Source: Paludibacteraceae bacterium (GTDB taxonomy: Bacteria > Bacteroidota > Bacteroidia > Bacteroidales > Paludibacteraceae). From it: a stretch of DNA of 64,000 nt. Of this stretch, positions 22,301 through 29,894 are shown one piece after another. Location of the stretch: NCBI GenBank assembly GCA_017478225.1, contig JAFVDX010000010.1, forward strand, positions 62,001 through 126,000. Direction: 5' to 3'. The translations under genes and the position numbers were made by a program. A model generated the notes under the pieces. It was not told the DNA's origin, ran no database searches, and saw only the letters and a list, made by a program, of their open reading frames with translations. Positions within the stretch are counted from its first letter, which is position 1; each line of letters starts with the position of its first letter.

Positions 22301-25300
22301 TAAACGAAATAATCGGTAAGTTGCTCAAGACCTGTCACTTTGATACTATTCACATCTACAGATTCGTCAAATATATCAGCGGTGGCAGACATGTCTGTCA
22401 TCTGTGTGCTTGATACTTTGACATTCCATTTTGCTTCAGCAGAGGCTTTCTCCCATGATATAGTTCCACTAACTGAGTCTAACTCACTTACTGATATTGA
22501 GGTGATCTTAGCACATTGTGGTATTTTCTCAACCAATATATCGTCAATAAATCCACCTGTATAAGAAGTTGTAAAGCCATATCCCGGCTCGTTCTTGAAG
22601 AAGTCATAGTCAGCACGAATTGCTATTCTACCATCAACATCGTCAGCAAGCGAACCAAACGAAACTATACACTCAGTCCATCTGCCTGCTTCTCCTAATA
22701 TATTCTGAACAGGTATAAACTCAGTATCAGTCTGTACACCAACCCTTACACCACAATGATAGGTTGAATATGGTGCAAGATAGAATGTGAGTTGCAGAGT
22801 GTTGAGTTTTGCCGGCATCTGAGGCAGGTCGATTTGAACTGTCTTTGCTGTTGCAGTACTTGAAGCATACATCTGAACTACATAGTGGTTAGGATCGGTT
22901 TTAGAATCATACTTAGCAGCAGCCACTGTAGGATCTTGCCCCATCACATGGTCAGGACATGTTGAACCGAACGAACTACCGCTTGCAGTTGGAGTAGTAG
23001 GAGCCTTCAATCCATTAGCATAACTGATACAGGGAGTGAGCATCTTTTCTGTGGTATTGTACAAAGTGGTCGAACCTAAATAATTGAACGATTCAAACCA
23101 AGGCAAAGTGATATCGCCGCAAATAGTCTTGAAACTTGCAGCGCCCCACGCACCTGCTTGCGAACCTACAACAGACTGAATATATACATAATACATCTTG
23201 CTCATATCAAGTCCGGTCAGAGTAAACGGATTGCTTGTTGCCGTAACCTCTTTTACAGGCACAGCACCTTCAACAGTAGGACCAAGTATAGACGAATCAT
23301 ATACTTTTATATTCCACTTGGTTGCACTTCCATTTTCTTTCCATGAGAGAACAGCACCATCAGCGGTAGGAGTGGCAACAACATTCGTTACAGGGAACGC
23401 TGATGCAGCAGTACCTATAAACAAATTATCGATATAGAATTTGCTTTGTCGATATTTAATGGCAGCAGAAGCATCCACCTCGCTTGGATCCATATTTTCG
23501 TAGAATACGATATACTTGCCCGAACCTGCATAAGACGACATAGGAATAGTAAAGTATTCTATCTCTTTTGTTACAACAGCCGGTAGAGAAATTGTAGTTA
23601 CTTCTGTCAGAGTACTCAGATCTGTAGGATCGGAAAGCACACCTATCTTAAGTTCAGGTCTGCGCACATAGTTACCTGATGCTATTGCCAAATCAGACCA
23701 CCCATAGAAACTCAGAATTACATCCTTCACATCAGCGTTCTGAAGCATTGGCATAATAGCGTATGGTTTAGAACGGTCAGAAGATGTGGTAAATACAGTA
23801 GCCCCTTTGGCAACAGTAGCATCGGCTGATATCATCAACGACGGATTTACAACATCTGTCGGGATGGTATATCCAGTAGCAGCCGACCACTTAGTGTTAT
23901 AGGTATAAGGTATGTATGAAGCATTTGTTCCATTAGCACCAAGATTACCTACCAACCAATATTGCGGATAGGATCCTGAGCCATACGAACCAAGATCACC
24001 GGTAGAGCCTTTGATTGACTGTGAGAGGTCAAAATCGTTATAGTATGGAATGGTCATGGCGTACATAGTGAGAACAGAAGTACTTTGCCACTCACTTTCT
24101 TCACAATTGGCACGAACATATACATAATATGTTGTATTGGCAGTAAGGCCTGTGATATCAACATCAGTACTTGTTTGTACTCCATCAAAGACATCAGCAG
24201 TTGCTGTCATATCTTCCATAGGAGTTGTACTAACCTTCATGAGCCATGATGTTGATTTACCTGCTTCAGTCCAAGTTACATTGATAGCATCTACATTAGT
24301 AGCAGAGGCTTTAAGTGCCTGGATATTAAAGCATGATGGAGCCAATTTAAGAGAGATATTATCAATATATGGCATAAAGGTGGATGCAGCAGGCAAAGTG
24401 CGCAAAGCCAAATACTTACCGCTACCTGTATAATTCTTCAAATTAACAGCCACATATTGCCAACCTGTCTTTACCTCGTCGGTGAGACTGATAGTATCCA
24501 CAGCCTTGAAGTTGGCGTCAGCATCCATGAACATCTTTCCTGTAGGAACATTCCATGTTTGTTCATCGCATACGCCTACAACAATTTTACCATCAGACAT
24601 CGTTGAGTGTACATAGAATTCAATCATACATTCATTAAGAGCAGGGGCAGAAGCCGGCATAGCAGGCATGATTGCGTACGCTGATTTTACTGAAGTGCCT
24701 TTCATATAAAGTGAAGCGGCGACATAGTTACTTCCACCTGCATCTTCGTCTGTACTCATTGCTACATAGGCATCTGTTTTGCCTGTGTTAGGTGATGATT
24801 CAGCATCAGATGCGTCACGCACACCTACAACATAGCCAAGAGGAATGGCAGCACTCGTGTTGGTATAGAGAGTAGCGTCAAAGCGGTCGAATCTCTCAGT
24901 GAATGGGAAAGTAATTTCCTTGGCTGTTTTGAAACTTTGAACCTCAGACCACATAAACTTGTCACAAGCGCTCGTAACATACACATAATAACGGGTATTA
25001 GGTGTCAGGTTGGTAGCAGTAAATGGATTAACCGTTGCTTCATACAAGTAATCCGATTCTGCAACCAAATCCTCGTTAGCCAATTGGGCGGCGGTCCACT
25101 CAAATGGAGAGACGAGTAGATTCCACGAAGTGGCACTTCCGCCTTCTTTCCAACTGATTTGAGCACTCTTGTCGGCAAGGCCTTCTATCTGTACAAACAT
25201 CGGAGTAAGACATGAGGACGCAGGCTCTAAAGATACATTATCAATATATACTTTGTTAGCCAACTCGGTGCTTCCGGCTTTGATTGCTATATAAGACCCT

Positions 25301-26484
25301 TTGCCCTCAAGTCCTTTGAGAGAATAAGTAATTTTCTCCCAACGGCGCTGTTGCGGAAGTGAGAAAGTCTCGCCTACAGTAGCATCTACAGCGTCAGCTG
25401 CATTGCTGGCAATAATTGCGACAGTAGCGGCTTTTGAGGAAAGGGACTCGTCGGTTGCCATATAAAACGACAACTGATAGGAAGAGAGTTGTCCTTTAAT
25501 CTGAGGAAGATAAATGTAGGAATAATTGTTTTTAGTATTCGACATCAAGACCGACTTAGAGCCGTTGTATGCAAATGCATCAGACACGCTTACTCCACTA
25601 CCTACTACGGTATAGCAATCGGACAACACATCTTCTTCGAAATCTTCGGATATTAGTTCCCCAGCGGGTATTTCGCACAATGTTTTGAAACTTGTATTTG
25701 CCCATGGACTTCCATCACCTTCATCGCCACAAATAGCGCGTACATAGACAAAATAAGTAATACCCGGGAGCAATCCTTCGGCTTTATAGGACGACTTGCT
25801 TATTTTTGCATCAATCAAAGAAGTCTCAACCGATGGTGTTGCGAGTTCGCTATCAGATATTTTTATTTGATAACCTGAGAACTCAGAATCGTCCACACCA
25901 TCAGGTATTGACCATGACAAATCGGCAGAAGCAGCGGTGATATTGCTTGGCACATTCAGTTGAGGAGTCAAGTCACCGCATACGCTTGCGCTTTCTACCT
26001 TGACTTGCTTCAATTGGATACCACCGGCGTATTGTGGATTAGCGGCAAAAGCAATTTGAAGATCACCTGTGATAGTGTTGATTGAAAATTCTTTTTGTGT
26101 CCAATCAGTGGCAACACCTGTGATTGTTTCAAATGCCTTCCATGAGTCGGAATCGCTTGTTCGATACAACACTGTGAATTTATCCACAATAGTAGTACCC
26201 TGATAAGGCAGCAACTTATAGAAGATAGTTACTTGCCTTTCTGCAGCCAACTCACTTACATTTACCATCTTCGTTACGAGTGTATCAGACTTGTCTTGGT
26301 CGGTCTTAAACACTGCATATCCGTCAGAAAAAGCCCATACAGAACCTGTCTGCGCCCATCCTTGAGGAATAGACGAAGATGTAAATGACTCATTAAGCAC
26401 ATTTTTCTGTGCATAGCCTGCAACAACAAGCAACAAAACTGTTGCCAATGTCAGCAGACGAGTAAATCTACATTTCATAAGCAT
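16363..26484 (-). CDS. Giant T9SS-secreted multidomain surface protein (jelly-roll / fibronectin III)
   Basis: 3373 residues. A signal peptide (to about 25, VVAGYAQ) is followed by about ten jelly-roll modules of the MAM/choice-of-anchor J type (each opening with a PF.E.F or PY.NDF-like motif and closing near IDN(I/V/L)). These alternate with about nine fibronectin III modules (W..G.....W.V.V and T.YYVYV.A.C signatures). The last ~700 residues are short Cys-containing repeats, at least five with GCDS or ECDS cores. A T9SS type A domain ends TAKFVVK. No catalytic motif was found, so adhesin or scaffold roles are most likely (inference). It has its own promoter and is preceded by the terminator of the upstream unit. 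Confidence 0.88.
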   Translation of the reverse strand: MLMKCRFTRLLTLATVLLLVVAGYAQKNVLNESFTSSSIPQGWAQTGSVWAFSDGYAVFKTDQDKSDTLVTKMVNVSELAAERQVTIFYKLLPYQGTTIVDKFTVLYRTSDSDSWKAFETITGVATDWTQKEFSINTITGDLQIAFAANPQYAGGIQLKQVKVESASVCGDLTPQLNVPSNITAASADLSWSIPDGVDDSEFSGYQIKISDSELATPSVETSLIDAKISKSSYKAEGLLPGITYFVYVRAICGDEGDGSPWANTSFKTLCEIPAGELISEDFEEDVLSDCYTVVGSGVSVSDAFAYNGSKSVLMSNTKNNYSYIYLPQIKGQLSSYQLSFYMATDESLSSKAATVAIIASNAADAVDATVGETFSLPQQRRWEKITYSLKGLEGKGSYIAIKAGSTELANKVYIDNVSLEPASSCLTPMFVQIEGLADKSAQISWKEGGSATSWNLLVSPFEWTAAQLANEDLVAESDYLYEATVNPFTATNLTPNTRYYVYVTSACDKFMWSEVQSFKTAKEITFPFTERFDRFDATLYTNTSAAIPLGYVVGVRDASDAESSPNTGKTDAYVAMSTDEDAGGSNYVAASLYMKGTSVKSAYAIMPAMPASAPALNECMIEFYVHSTMSDGKIVVGVCDEQTWNVPTGKMFMDADANFKAVDTISLTDEVKTGWQYVAVNLKNYTGSGKYLALRTLPAASTFMPYIDNISLKLAPSCFNIQALKASATNVDAINVTWTEAGKSTSWLMKVSTTPMEDMTATADVFDGVQTSTDVDITGLTANTTYYVYVRANCEESEWQSTSVLTMYAMTIPYYNDFDLSQSIKGSTGDLGSYGSGSYPQYWLVGNLGANGTNASYIPYTYNTKWSAATGYTIPTDVVNPSLMISADATVAKGATVFTTSSDRSKPYAIMPMLQNADVKDVILSFYGWSDLAIASGNYVRRPELKIGVLSDPTDLSTLTEVTTISLPAVVTKEIEYFTIPMSSYAGSGKYIVFYENMDPSEVDASAAIKYRQSKFYIDNLFIGTAASAFPVTNVVATPTADGAVLSWKENGSATKWNIKVYDSSILGPTVEGAVPVKEVTATSNPFTLTGLDMSKMYYVYIQSVVGSQAGAWGAASFKTICGDITLPWFESFNYLGSTTLYNTTEKMLTPCISYANGLKAPTTPTASGSSFGSTCPDHVMGQDPTVAAAKYDSKTDPNHYVVQMYASSTATAKTVQIDLPQMPAKLNTLQLTFYLAPYSTYHCGVRVGVQTDTEFIPVQNILGEAGRWTECIVSFGSLADDVDGRIAIRADYDFFKNEPGYGFTTSYTGGFIDDILVEKIPQCAKITSISVSELDSVSGTISWEKASAEAKWNVKVSSTQMTDMSATADIFDESVDVNSIKVTGLEQLTDYFVYIQASRPDEDCVGEWSNAEKFKTLAKAKPLPYFNDFEGEPEGSITNSEGQIIYLPEGMSSVGDEGGKIFMAMNTGGGTLMTPYSGKYVLDLQASVGKANYLVLPLLKTDDIKKLQLEFYAQTGRLTSYDYTFFDVGVMTDPTLPSTYSSVLPNSRDSVMRRYITVIPTDDGWVKYIYTFENYVPEIEGQIGKYIAIRPMESHNQTSGALANGKIFIDNILIKVRDEEELIEPFALWVTDRTRVEDKDDVTFVWHAKELSGVNFRVKMFEGKPESPDNAAALNSIVTGVNTAVLSGAKPNMVYYAYVRAEKGDKTSAWSQPLVFRTTVESAPVKQLPYAEDFEIPYYAPKNNATTTTVASCGWNIVKTSGNLSTTASYQKDGSKNALLLGANAQLMTPQLEVEDWRTVTISMDVMASTTYDAVFQVRLAETADAAGVTGSESVKTIDLVKSSGWTKVLLPLSNLSSVREFKYVYITCDRQVAVDNVSIVEGEALFAPENLNVEDFGDTWVAYSFDEFTKGVGEWIVEYGPEGFALGSGTQKVINAKLDTITGLTPSASYDIYIKSSAVGKWSLPLNVALATKGAMAPYHTNFSDAEDNALWHNLNTAGADRHNVHFIIGNASECGGTGEKALFLSDDDEHYHYHTTETAAFSNWTAHTVNIPSAGTYMFYLRMKAYGVKDYKEDCVSITFSPASATYSGTNAVTSIDKVSLGTSADNPEKNHYVIVPRYSFLNESEWQDVYVKKDILQPGTYQLLVNWNTYSVNNGPKEMPIAIDTISIEEFECTEAQNVKITDIDAHSASFSWFGGQTKDFEVAITTYKNLSNPFDIDAQDYVAHETISNGPSYSVSGLAANTEYMLYVRSICSNGPTEEYLSFTFRTVCDSYGVPFTEEFYETPDCWTLSSGVKANVHKVETDEMKLAGTSDIYNYLSIPKNGYAVLPLLNEPINNLDIKVDAWNVASTASYPISVGVVETPTDISTYENLFTYDMRNVNSTTGTYLHIDSEEFEFYTNKYSGAGKYLVIRGNANAEVGVRSIKIVALPPCVPPTQVEINQVKENSVVVNWQTGSETAWKLYLNDGSQERVIEVTEQPYTLTGLESGTSYSVQVQAICGGEDVSTKSVAVSFSTKCGVYELPLSEDFSDLPPLTYARYNCWENKVLNIPIENVFAGASIYSSNYDISAANQTETRYPTYTWHKADYWRNWMDNSEQLVVWDNGGEYNKVYGKWLITPQYYINDDAVLTFDLTYLAHPITPNSENYTPTQATNSKLYVLVSTDNAQTWKQEDANLIDLSNYGIEPSKVTIDMKAYKDKAIRVALYYENRYTNLNPNQYIFIDNLSISTGKVVEYNETICAGKSYNDHGFSIDAAELVIGQTNTFERIQMGDVITLNLTVEPIAVLPATVVEKCEGEVYENNGYKYETDFDFVENVYDEDGCLVRRSTQLRFKESTTNVVTGKVDSEQLPFEYDEYLTIPAGASGLYEEKILTGAGCVWNQYQITIRQTQTQNIADNVCENADAYTDNGFNIASSDFAAVGASAEFKREEDKDGYTAIYVLTLNTLPIAHGDTVAYICPNGSFDWHGQICNDINATYTHVYEAANGCDSIVSLTLKEYETYNLQQSVFLCFGTSFVVPQTGEEISTAGEHVRNFSSINGCDSIMTYIITIGNKTVAEETMTLCEGSQLDWNDVHIESVKPSDSGDYEFNTKSVKNAECDSTITLHLVVNPSTEGLLVLDVCQGAEYEVNGETKIASEAGYFESEFVTTNHFGCDSLVKVQLTVRPSYNEEITDEICLGQEYTFNNVTKTYNKSGVQTEVAYLTAKEGCDSIVTLKLNVLEISKYTITRTMTVDELPYTDSEFGLFEIPAGSPADTYTYTGFAEDEPCMEVTYNITVNDVSTSYENAVGGELSVYPSVLRSGEQLTVSYNFTMDQLAGMKAYIYDFTGKLVDTVVPTTAEFKVEAPQVQGMYTLHIITGTNEQFTAKFVVK

Positions 26485-26595
26485 AAAATTTTAGTTAATA
26501 AATATTTAGGTAATATATATGTCAGATTGCTGCATAACAGCAATTTACAATCTTCTCTTACCTTACAACACCTTTTTGCGCAATATAGCACGCTG

Positions 26596-26626
26596 CAAAA
26601 GTACAACTTTTTCCACAACCAGCAAA
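26596..26626 (-). promoter_or_regulatory. Bacteroidota-type promoter for the giant surface protein
   Basis: On the minus strand, TTTG (26626-26623) and TACTTTTG (26603-26596) are separated by 19 bases. The predicted start lies about 105 bases upstream of the ATG at 26484. Confidence 0.78.
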
Positions 26627-26638
26627 CAAAAAGTAATA

Positions 26639-26673
26639 AAAAATGCACAAAAAAGTAGTTTTTGTGCATTTTT
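26639..26673 (-). terminator. Intrinsic terminator of the two jelly-roll protein genes
   Basis: A 15-bp perfect stem (26639-26653 with 26659-26673, loop AGTAG) is followed on the minus strand by a T-rich run. It lies 27 bases past the stop of the gene ending at 26700 and just upstream of the next promoter. Confidence 0.8.
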
Positions 26674-26699
26674 ATAGTGAAACAAAAAGCAAATTGTTG

Positions 26700-29600
26700 T
26701 TATCTCACTTGAATCACTAACGATTTGTAATCGCCATTATTTGTTTCTATTCTTATAAGATAAGTCCCTGGAGGTGCTGTTATTTGCACATCGTCTCCGC
26801 CTTGAGGAATAGTCCAACTAAGTTGTTTTACGCCCATCATTGAATATAATTCCATTCGAGCAGTACCTTGCAAACGGACTTTTATTTTGTCACCTGATTT
26901 GACAGAAGTTGGGGTGACAGATATATCAGATAGATTTATTTTGACAGGTGTCAATTCGCATGACAAAACGCCTTTGGGTTCACCTGCACGCCATATTTCA
27001 ACGGAATAATTATCTTGTGGATTCAGGTCTATGTCGCTATAGAAATACGGCTCTGTTTGTTTGTCGAGAGGTTGTCCGTTTTTATACCACTGATATGATG
27101 TAAATGCTGCGCCTGTTGACATCTGTTCTGCTTCTTTTTTTATTCCTATGACATCATTCCATCGTTGCGCTAAAAGCGATGAGGCATAACGAACCATAAA
27201 ATCTACATCTGCTTCTACATCTCCGTTTTCTTTACTGGTAAACAAGAACTTAGCGTACCACCAGCCAGGAATGTCTTTAGGTAGTGGCAAACTGATTTGT
27301 TTTTGGTCGGCAGTAAGGATGCAAAGAGTATCCTTAAAACCATATTGTTTGGCTGTATCAGAGAACGATATGGTGCATTGAGTAGGCGTGCCGGTTGATA
27401 CTGAATAGTCAAACAAGATGGTCTGTTCGTCGGAACATGGGGAGGATGGAGTAACTGTCAGTCGGAGTTTGGGAACCACATTGAGTGTAAGATTAACCAA
27501 ACTATCACAACCAGCAATGGATGTAAAATGTTCGGAATAGGTACCTGACTCGGAAAGGGTTTGCGAACCAAATTGATAGGTTTCTTCGTCGGTTATTGTG
27601 ACAGAAAGGTTATTAACTATTTGTTTTACATATCTGAGCATAAAATTATATGTACTGTCGCATCCTGTTGTACGCTTACCATAAGTGGTAATTATAGTAT
27701 CATGTGGTAAAATTTTTCCATTATAATTAAATAAAGTACCTTCACAAACTTGTACTGTATCGGTTACTATGGTATCGTTTAGTTCCGGCAATTCAATTGT
27801 AATATTCAGGATACTATCGCACATACCTACAATTGCCTCTAATTGGATATTGTATTTTCCTCCTTGTCGTGGAAATTCAAATATGGGTTCCCATTCTGTT
27901 GTCTGATTAAAAGCGCCATCGATTGATGTCCACATAACTGCATCAGGATGAACATCAGTGTCAGTATATACATTGGTTTTAATGTTTTTAGTGCGTATAT
28001 GGCTCAGGTTTTTCATTGATACATAATGTTTGCAGTCTTTGGGGTTGTCCGCCCACTCGGCTTGAGCAATAGGATATCGTGGTACTGCACAGGCAGATAA
28101 TGTAAATCCGCAATTTGGATCGGTTTTATAACTGCACAAGACTTCATATTTGGCTGTATCGTCGTATGCCACGGGGAAATTACGCTTGTCATTGTTAGGT
28201 AATGCTCTTTGCGGGTCATCTACCAAATACCAATGATAATTAAATCCCTCGGGTGCTATAAATTCTGTAGTAGGAGTGTCACCACAATTTATTCCTTGGA
28301 TATTACCATTTGTACAATTTACGGTAAAGTAGGCATAACCATAATGTGCGGAAGCATAGCAGCCATAAGCCGTTAATACTATTTTCACTTGTTTGCCATC
28401 ATATTCTTGCAAGTTAAGTCCGACAGTGGTCCAGTCTTTCCAAATCACATCCAATCCGTCAGCCTTAGTGAAGTACCATCCATTCTTCTTAGCCGATGCA
28501 TTAGTTGCGGCGAAATCAACATCAGTACATGTAGAGAGGATATTGCCTGTTGCAGCATCTTCAATTTGCAGTGTAAATCTGGGTTGTTCATATTCGTCAT
28601 GATCTGGCACTTGCAGGACAGCGGCGTACTTAAGCATAAGTGCGCTTGCCTCTTCGTTATCGACAGTAAATATATATTCTACTCGTGCCACGCGTGCTGT
28701 TTGGTCAGCCTTTCCGTCTTCGGTTAGAGCGGCCGGTCTGCCTCGCCAGCCATTTATTCTGACTGATGCCACCTCGCCTTGAGGAATAGTGGCTAACGGA
28801 GCAACTGCATTTCCATCGGCATCTTTACTATTGTATGTACGGGCATCATACTCACCCGGCAAGTAATGAATTGTATGGTAACTATATGGCGCAGTGAATC
28901 CGAAATCTAACTTACCTTTTGTAAAGACATTTCTTTTATAATCAACATTAGTTGAGTCGGAATAAGAGCAGTTATTATCATTCAGGTTTAAATAGTTGAA
29001 ACATTTAGAATCAAAAACCAATAATAGCGGCATTGCATACCATATACTTGTGTCGCCTTGACATATTACTTGCAGATAGACTTCATACACCCCGTATGGT
29101 AATAGCATAGTGTGCTTATTAGAGCCTATATTGTTAATTATCTTTGCTTCGTTTTCTCTGATATTTCTATATTTGAGATTAAATTTCTCAGCAGTTGAAT
29201 TCCAACTTAAAGTGGCAGTTTGTCCGCTTACATCGACTTTGAGATCAGTTGGTCGTCCACAGTTATTTCGCGCGATATAGATATTATCTATACATGCGGC
29301 AGGATTTCTTGAGGCGGAAGTAGCATGAGTACGCCACACAACAAGCAGTCGGTGTTTTTTGCCGTCACTCACAATTTTGCCTACTGAATGACGCCAAGCA
29401 CTGCAATCATATAGTGTATCGACATCTTCAAATTTGATTTGTCCATTAGTCATCCATGGGCGAAGATTGGAGTTGTTGGTACATGTGAAATCTATGCTAT
29501 TACAATCGTTTTCATCCATCCATGTCAGAAAGACATAATCTTGCTGCGAGCCCATATTTTTCCAATTGATGCAGAAATCGTATGTACCTGCTTCAAGTGT

Positions 29601-29885
29601 CAGATCACGCCATGCAATCATCATTTGCTCTGCTCCCACGAAAGACGATGACTTGCCGCCATTAGCACTTATATACAACGACTTTTCTCCTTCATAACTC
29701 TCAGCAGTACCTACATACCACTTATTGGGATATGTTATTTCAGAATTACTCGGAGTATTCAGTTGCCACTCTTTATTTTCTTCTTCATTTTCGAAGTCAC
29801 AAAAATATGAATGTGGCAAACTCTGAGAGTATGCTAACATACTAATAGTAGCAAATAAAAATATATTCAAAAGCCTTTTCATCAT
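26700..29885 (-). CDS. T9SS-secreted jelly-roll surface protein, paralogue 1
   Basis: 1061 residues. Signal peptide to about 20 (LAYSQS). An N-terminal MAM/anchor-J-like jelly roll opens PHSYFCDFENEEENKEW. A fibronectin-like segment, then a second jelly-roll region (about 330-530), follow. A PEGFNYHWYLVDD segment is shared with the upstream paralogue. Two repeats have TGCDSTYNFML and AGCDSLVNLTL. The C-terminal T9SS-like domain (VTPTSVKSGDKIKV to VIQVR) fits sorting. No enzyme motif was seen. It lies 9 bases after its paralogue, so the two are co-transcribed. Function is unknown; binding is the likeliest role. Confidence 0.82.
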   Translation of the reverse strand: MMKRLLNIFLFATISMLAYSQSLPHSYFCDFENEEENKEWQLNTPSNSEITYPNKWYVGTAESYEGEKSLYISANGGKSSSFVGAEQMMIAWRDLTLEAGTYDFCINWKNMGSQQDYVFLTWMDENDCNSIDFTCTNNSNLRPWMTNGQIKFEDVDTLYDCSAWRHSVGKIVSDGKKHRLLVVWRTHATSASRNPAACIDNIYIARNNCGRPTDLKVDVSGQTATLSWNSTAEKFNLKYRNIRENEAKIINNIGSNKHTMLLPYGVYEVYLQVICQGDTSIWYAMPLLLVFDSKCFNYLNLNDNNCSYSDSTNVDYKRNVFTKGKLDFGFTAPYSYHTIHYLPGEYDARTYNSKDADGNAVAPLATIPQGEVASVRINGWRGRPAALTEDGKADQTARVARVEYIFTVDNEEASALMLKYAAVLQVPDHDEYEQPRFTLQIEDAATGNILSTCTDVDFAATNASAKKNGWYFTKADGLDVIWKDWTTVGLNLQEYDGKQVKIVLTAYGCYASAHYGYAYFTVNCTNGNIQGINCGDTPTTEFIAPEGFNYHWYLVDDPQRALPNNDKRNFPVAYDDTAKYEVLCSYKTDPNCGFTLSACAVPRYPIAQAEWADNPKDCKHYVSMKNLSHIRTKNIKTNVYTDTDVHPDAVMWTSIDGAFNQTTEWEPIFEFPRQGGKYNIQLEAIVGMCDSILNITIELPELNDTIVTDTVQVCEGTLFNYNGKILPHDTIITTYGKRTTGCDSTYNFMLRYVKQIVNNLSVTITDEETYQFGSQTLSESGTYSEHFTSIAGCDSLVNLTLNVVPKLRLTVTPSSPCSDEQTILFDYSVSTGTPTQCTISFSDTAKQYGFKDTLCILTADQKQISLPLPKDIPGWWYAKFLFTSKENGDVEADVDFMVRYASSLLAQRWNDVIGIKKEAEQMSTGAAFTSYQWYKNGQPLDKQTEPYFYSDIDLNPQDNYSVEIWRAGEPKGVLSCELTPVKINLSDISVTPTSVKSGDKIKVRLQGTARMELYSMMGVKQLSWTIPQGGDDVQITAPPGTYLIRIETNNGDYKSLVIQVR

Positions 29886-29894
29886 ACTTGATTA

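Noticed and set aside
17539..25119. Several plus-strand ORFs of 60-150 residues within the giant gene
   Set aside because: They lie in a continuous minus-strand ORF with clear domain repeats; they lack start context and resemble nothing.
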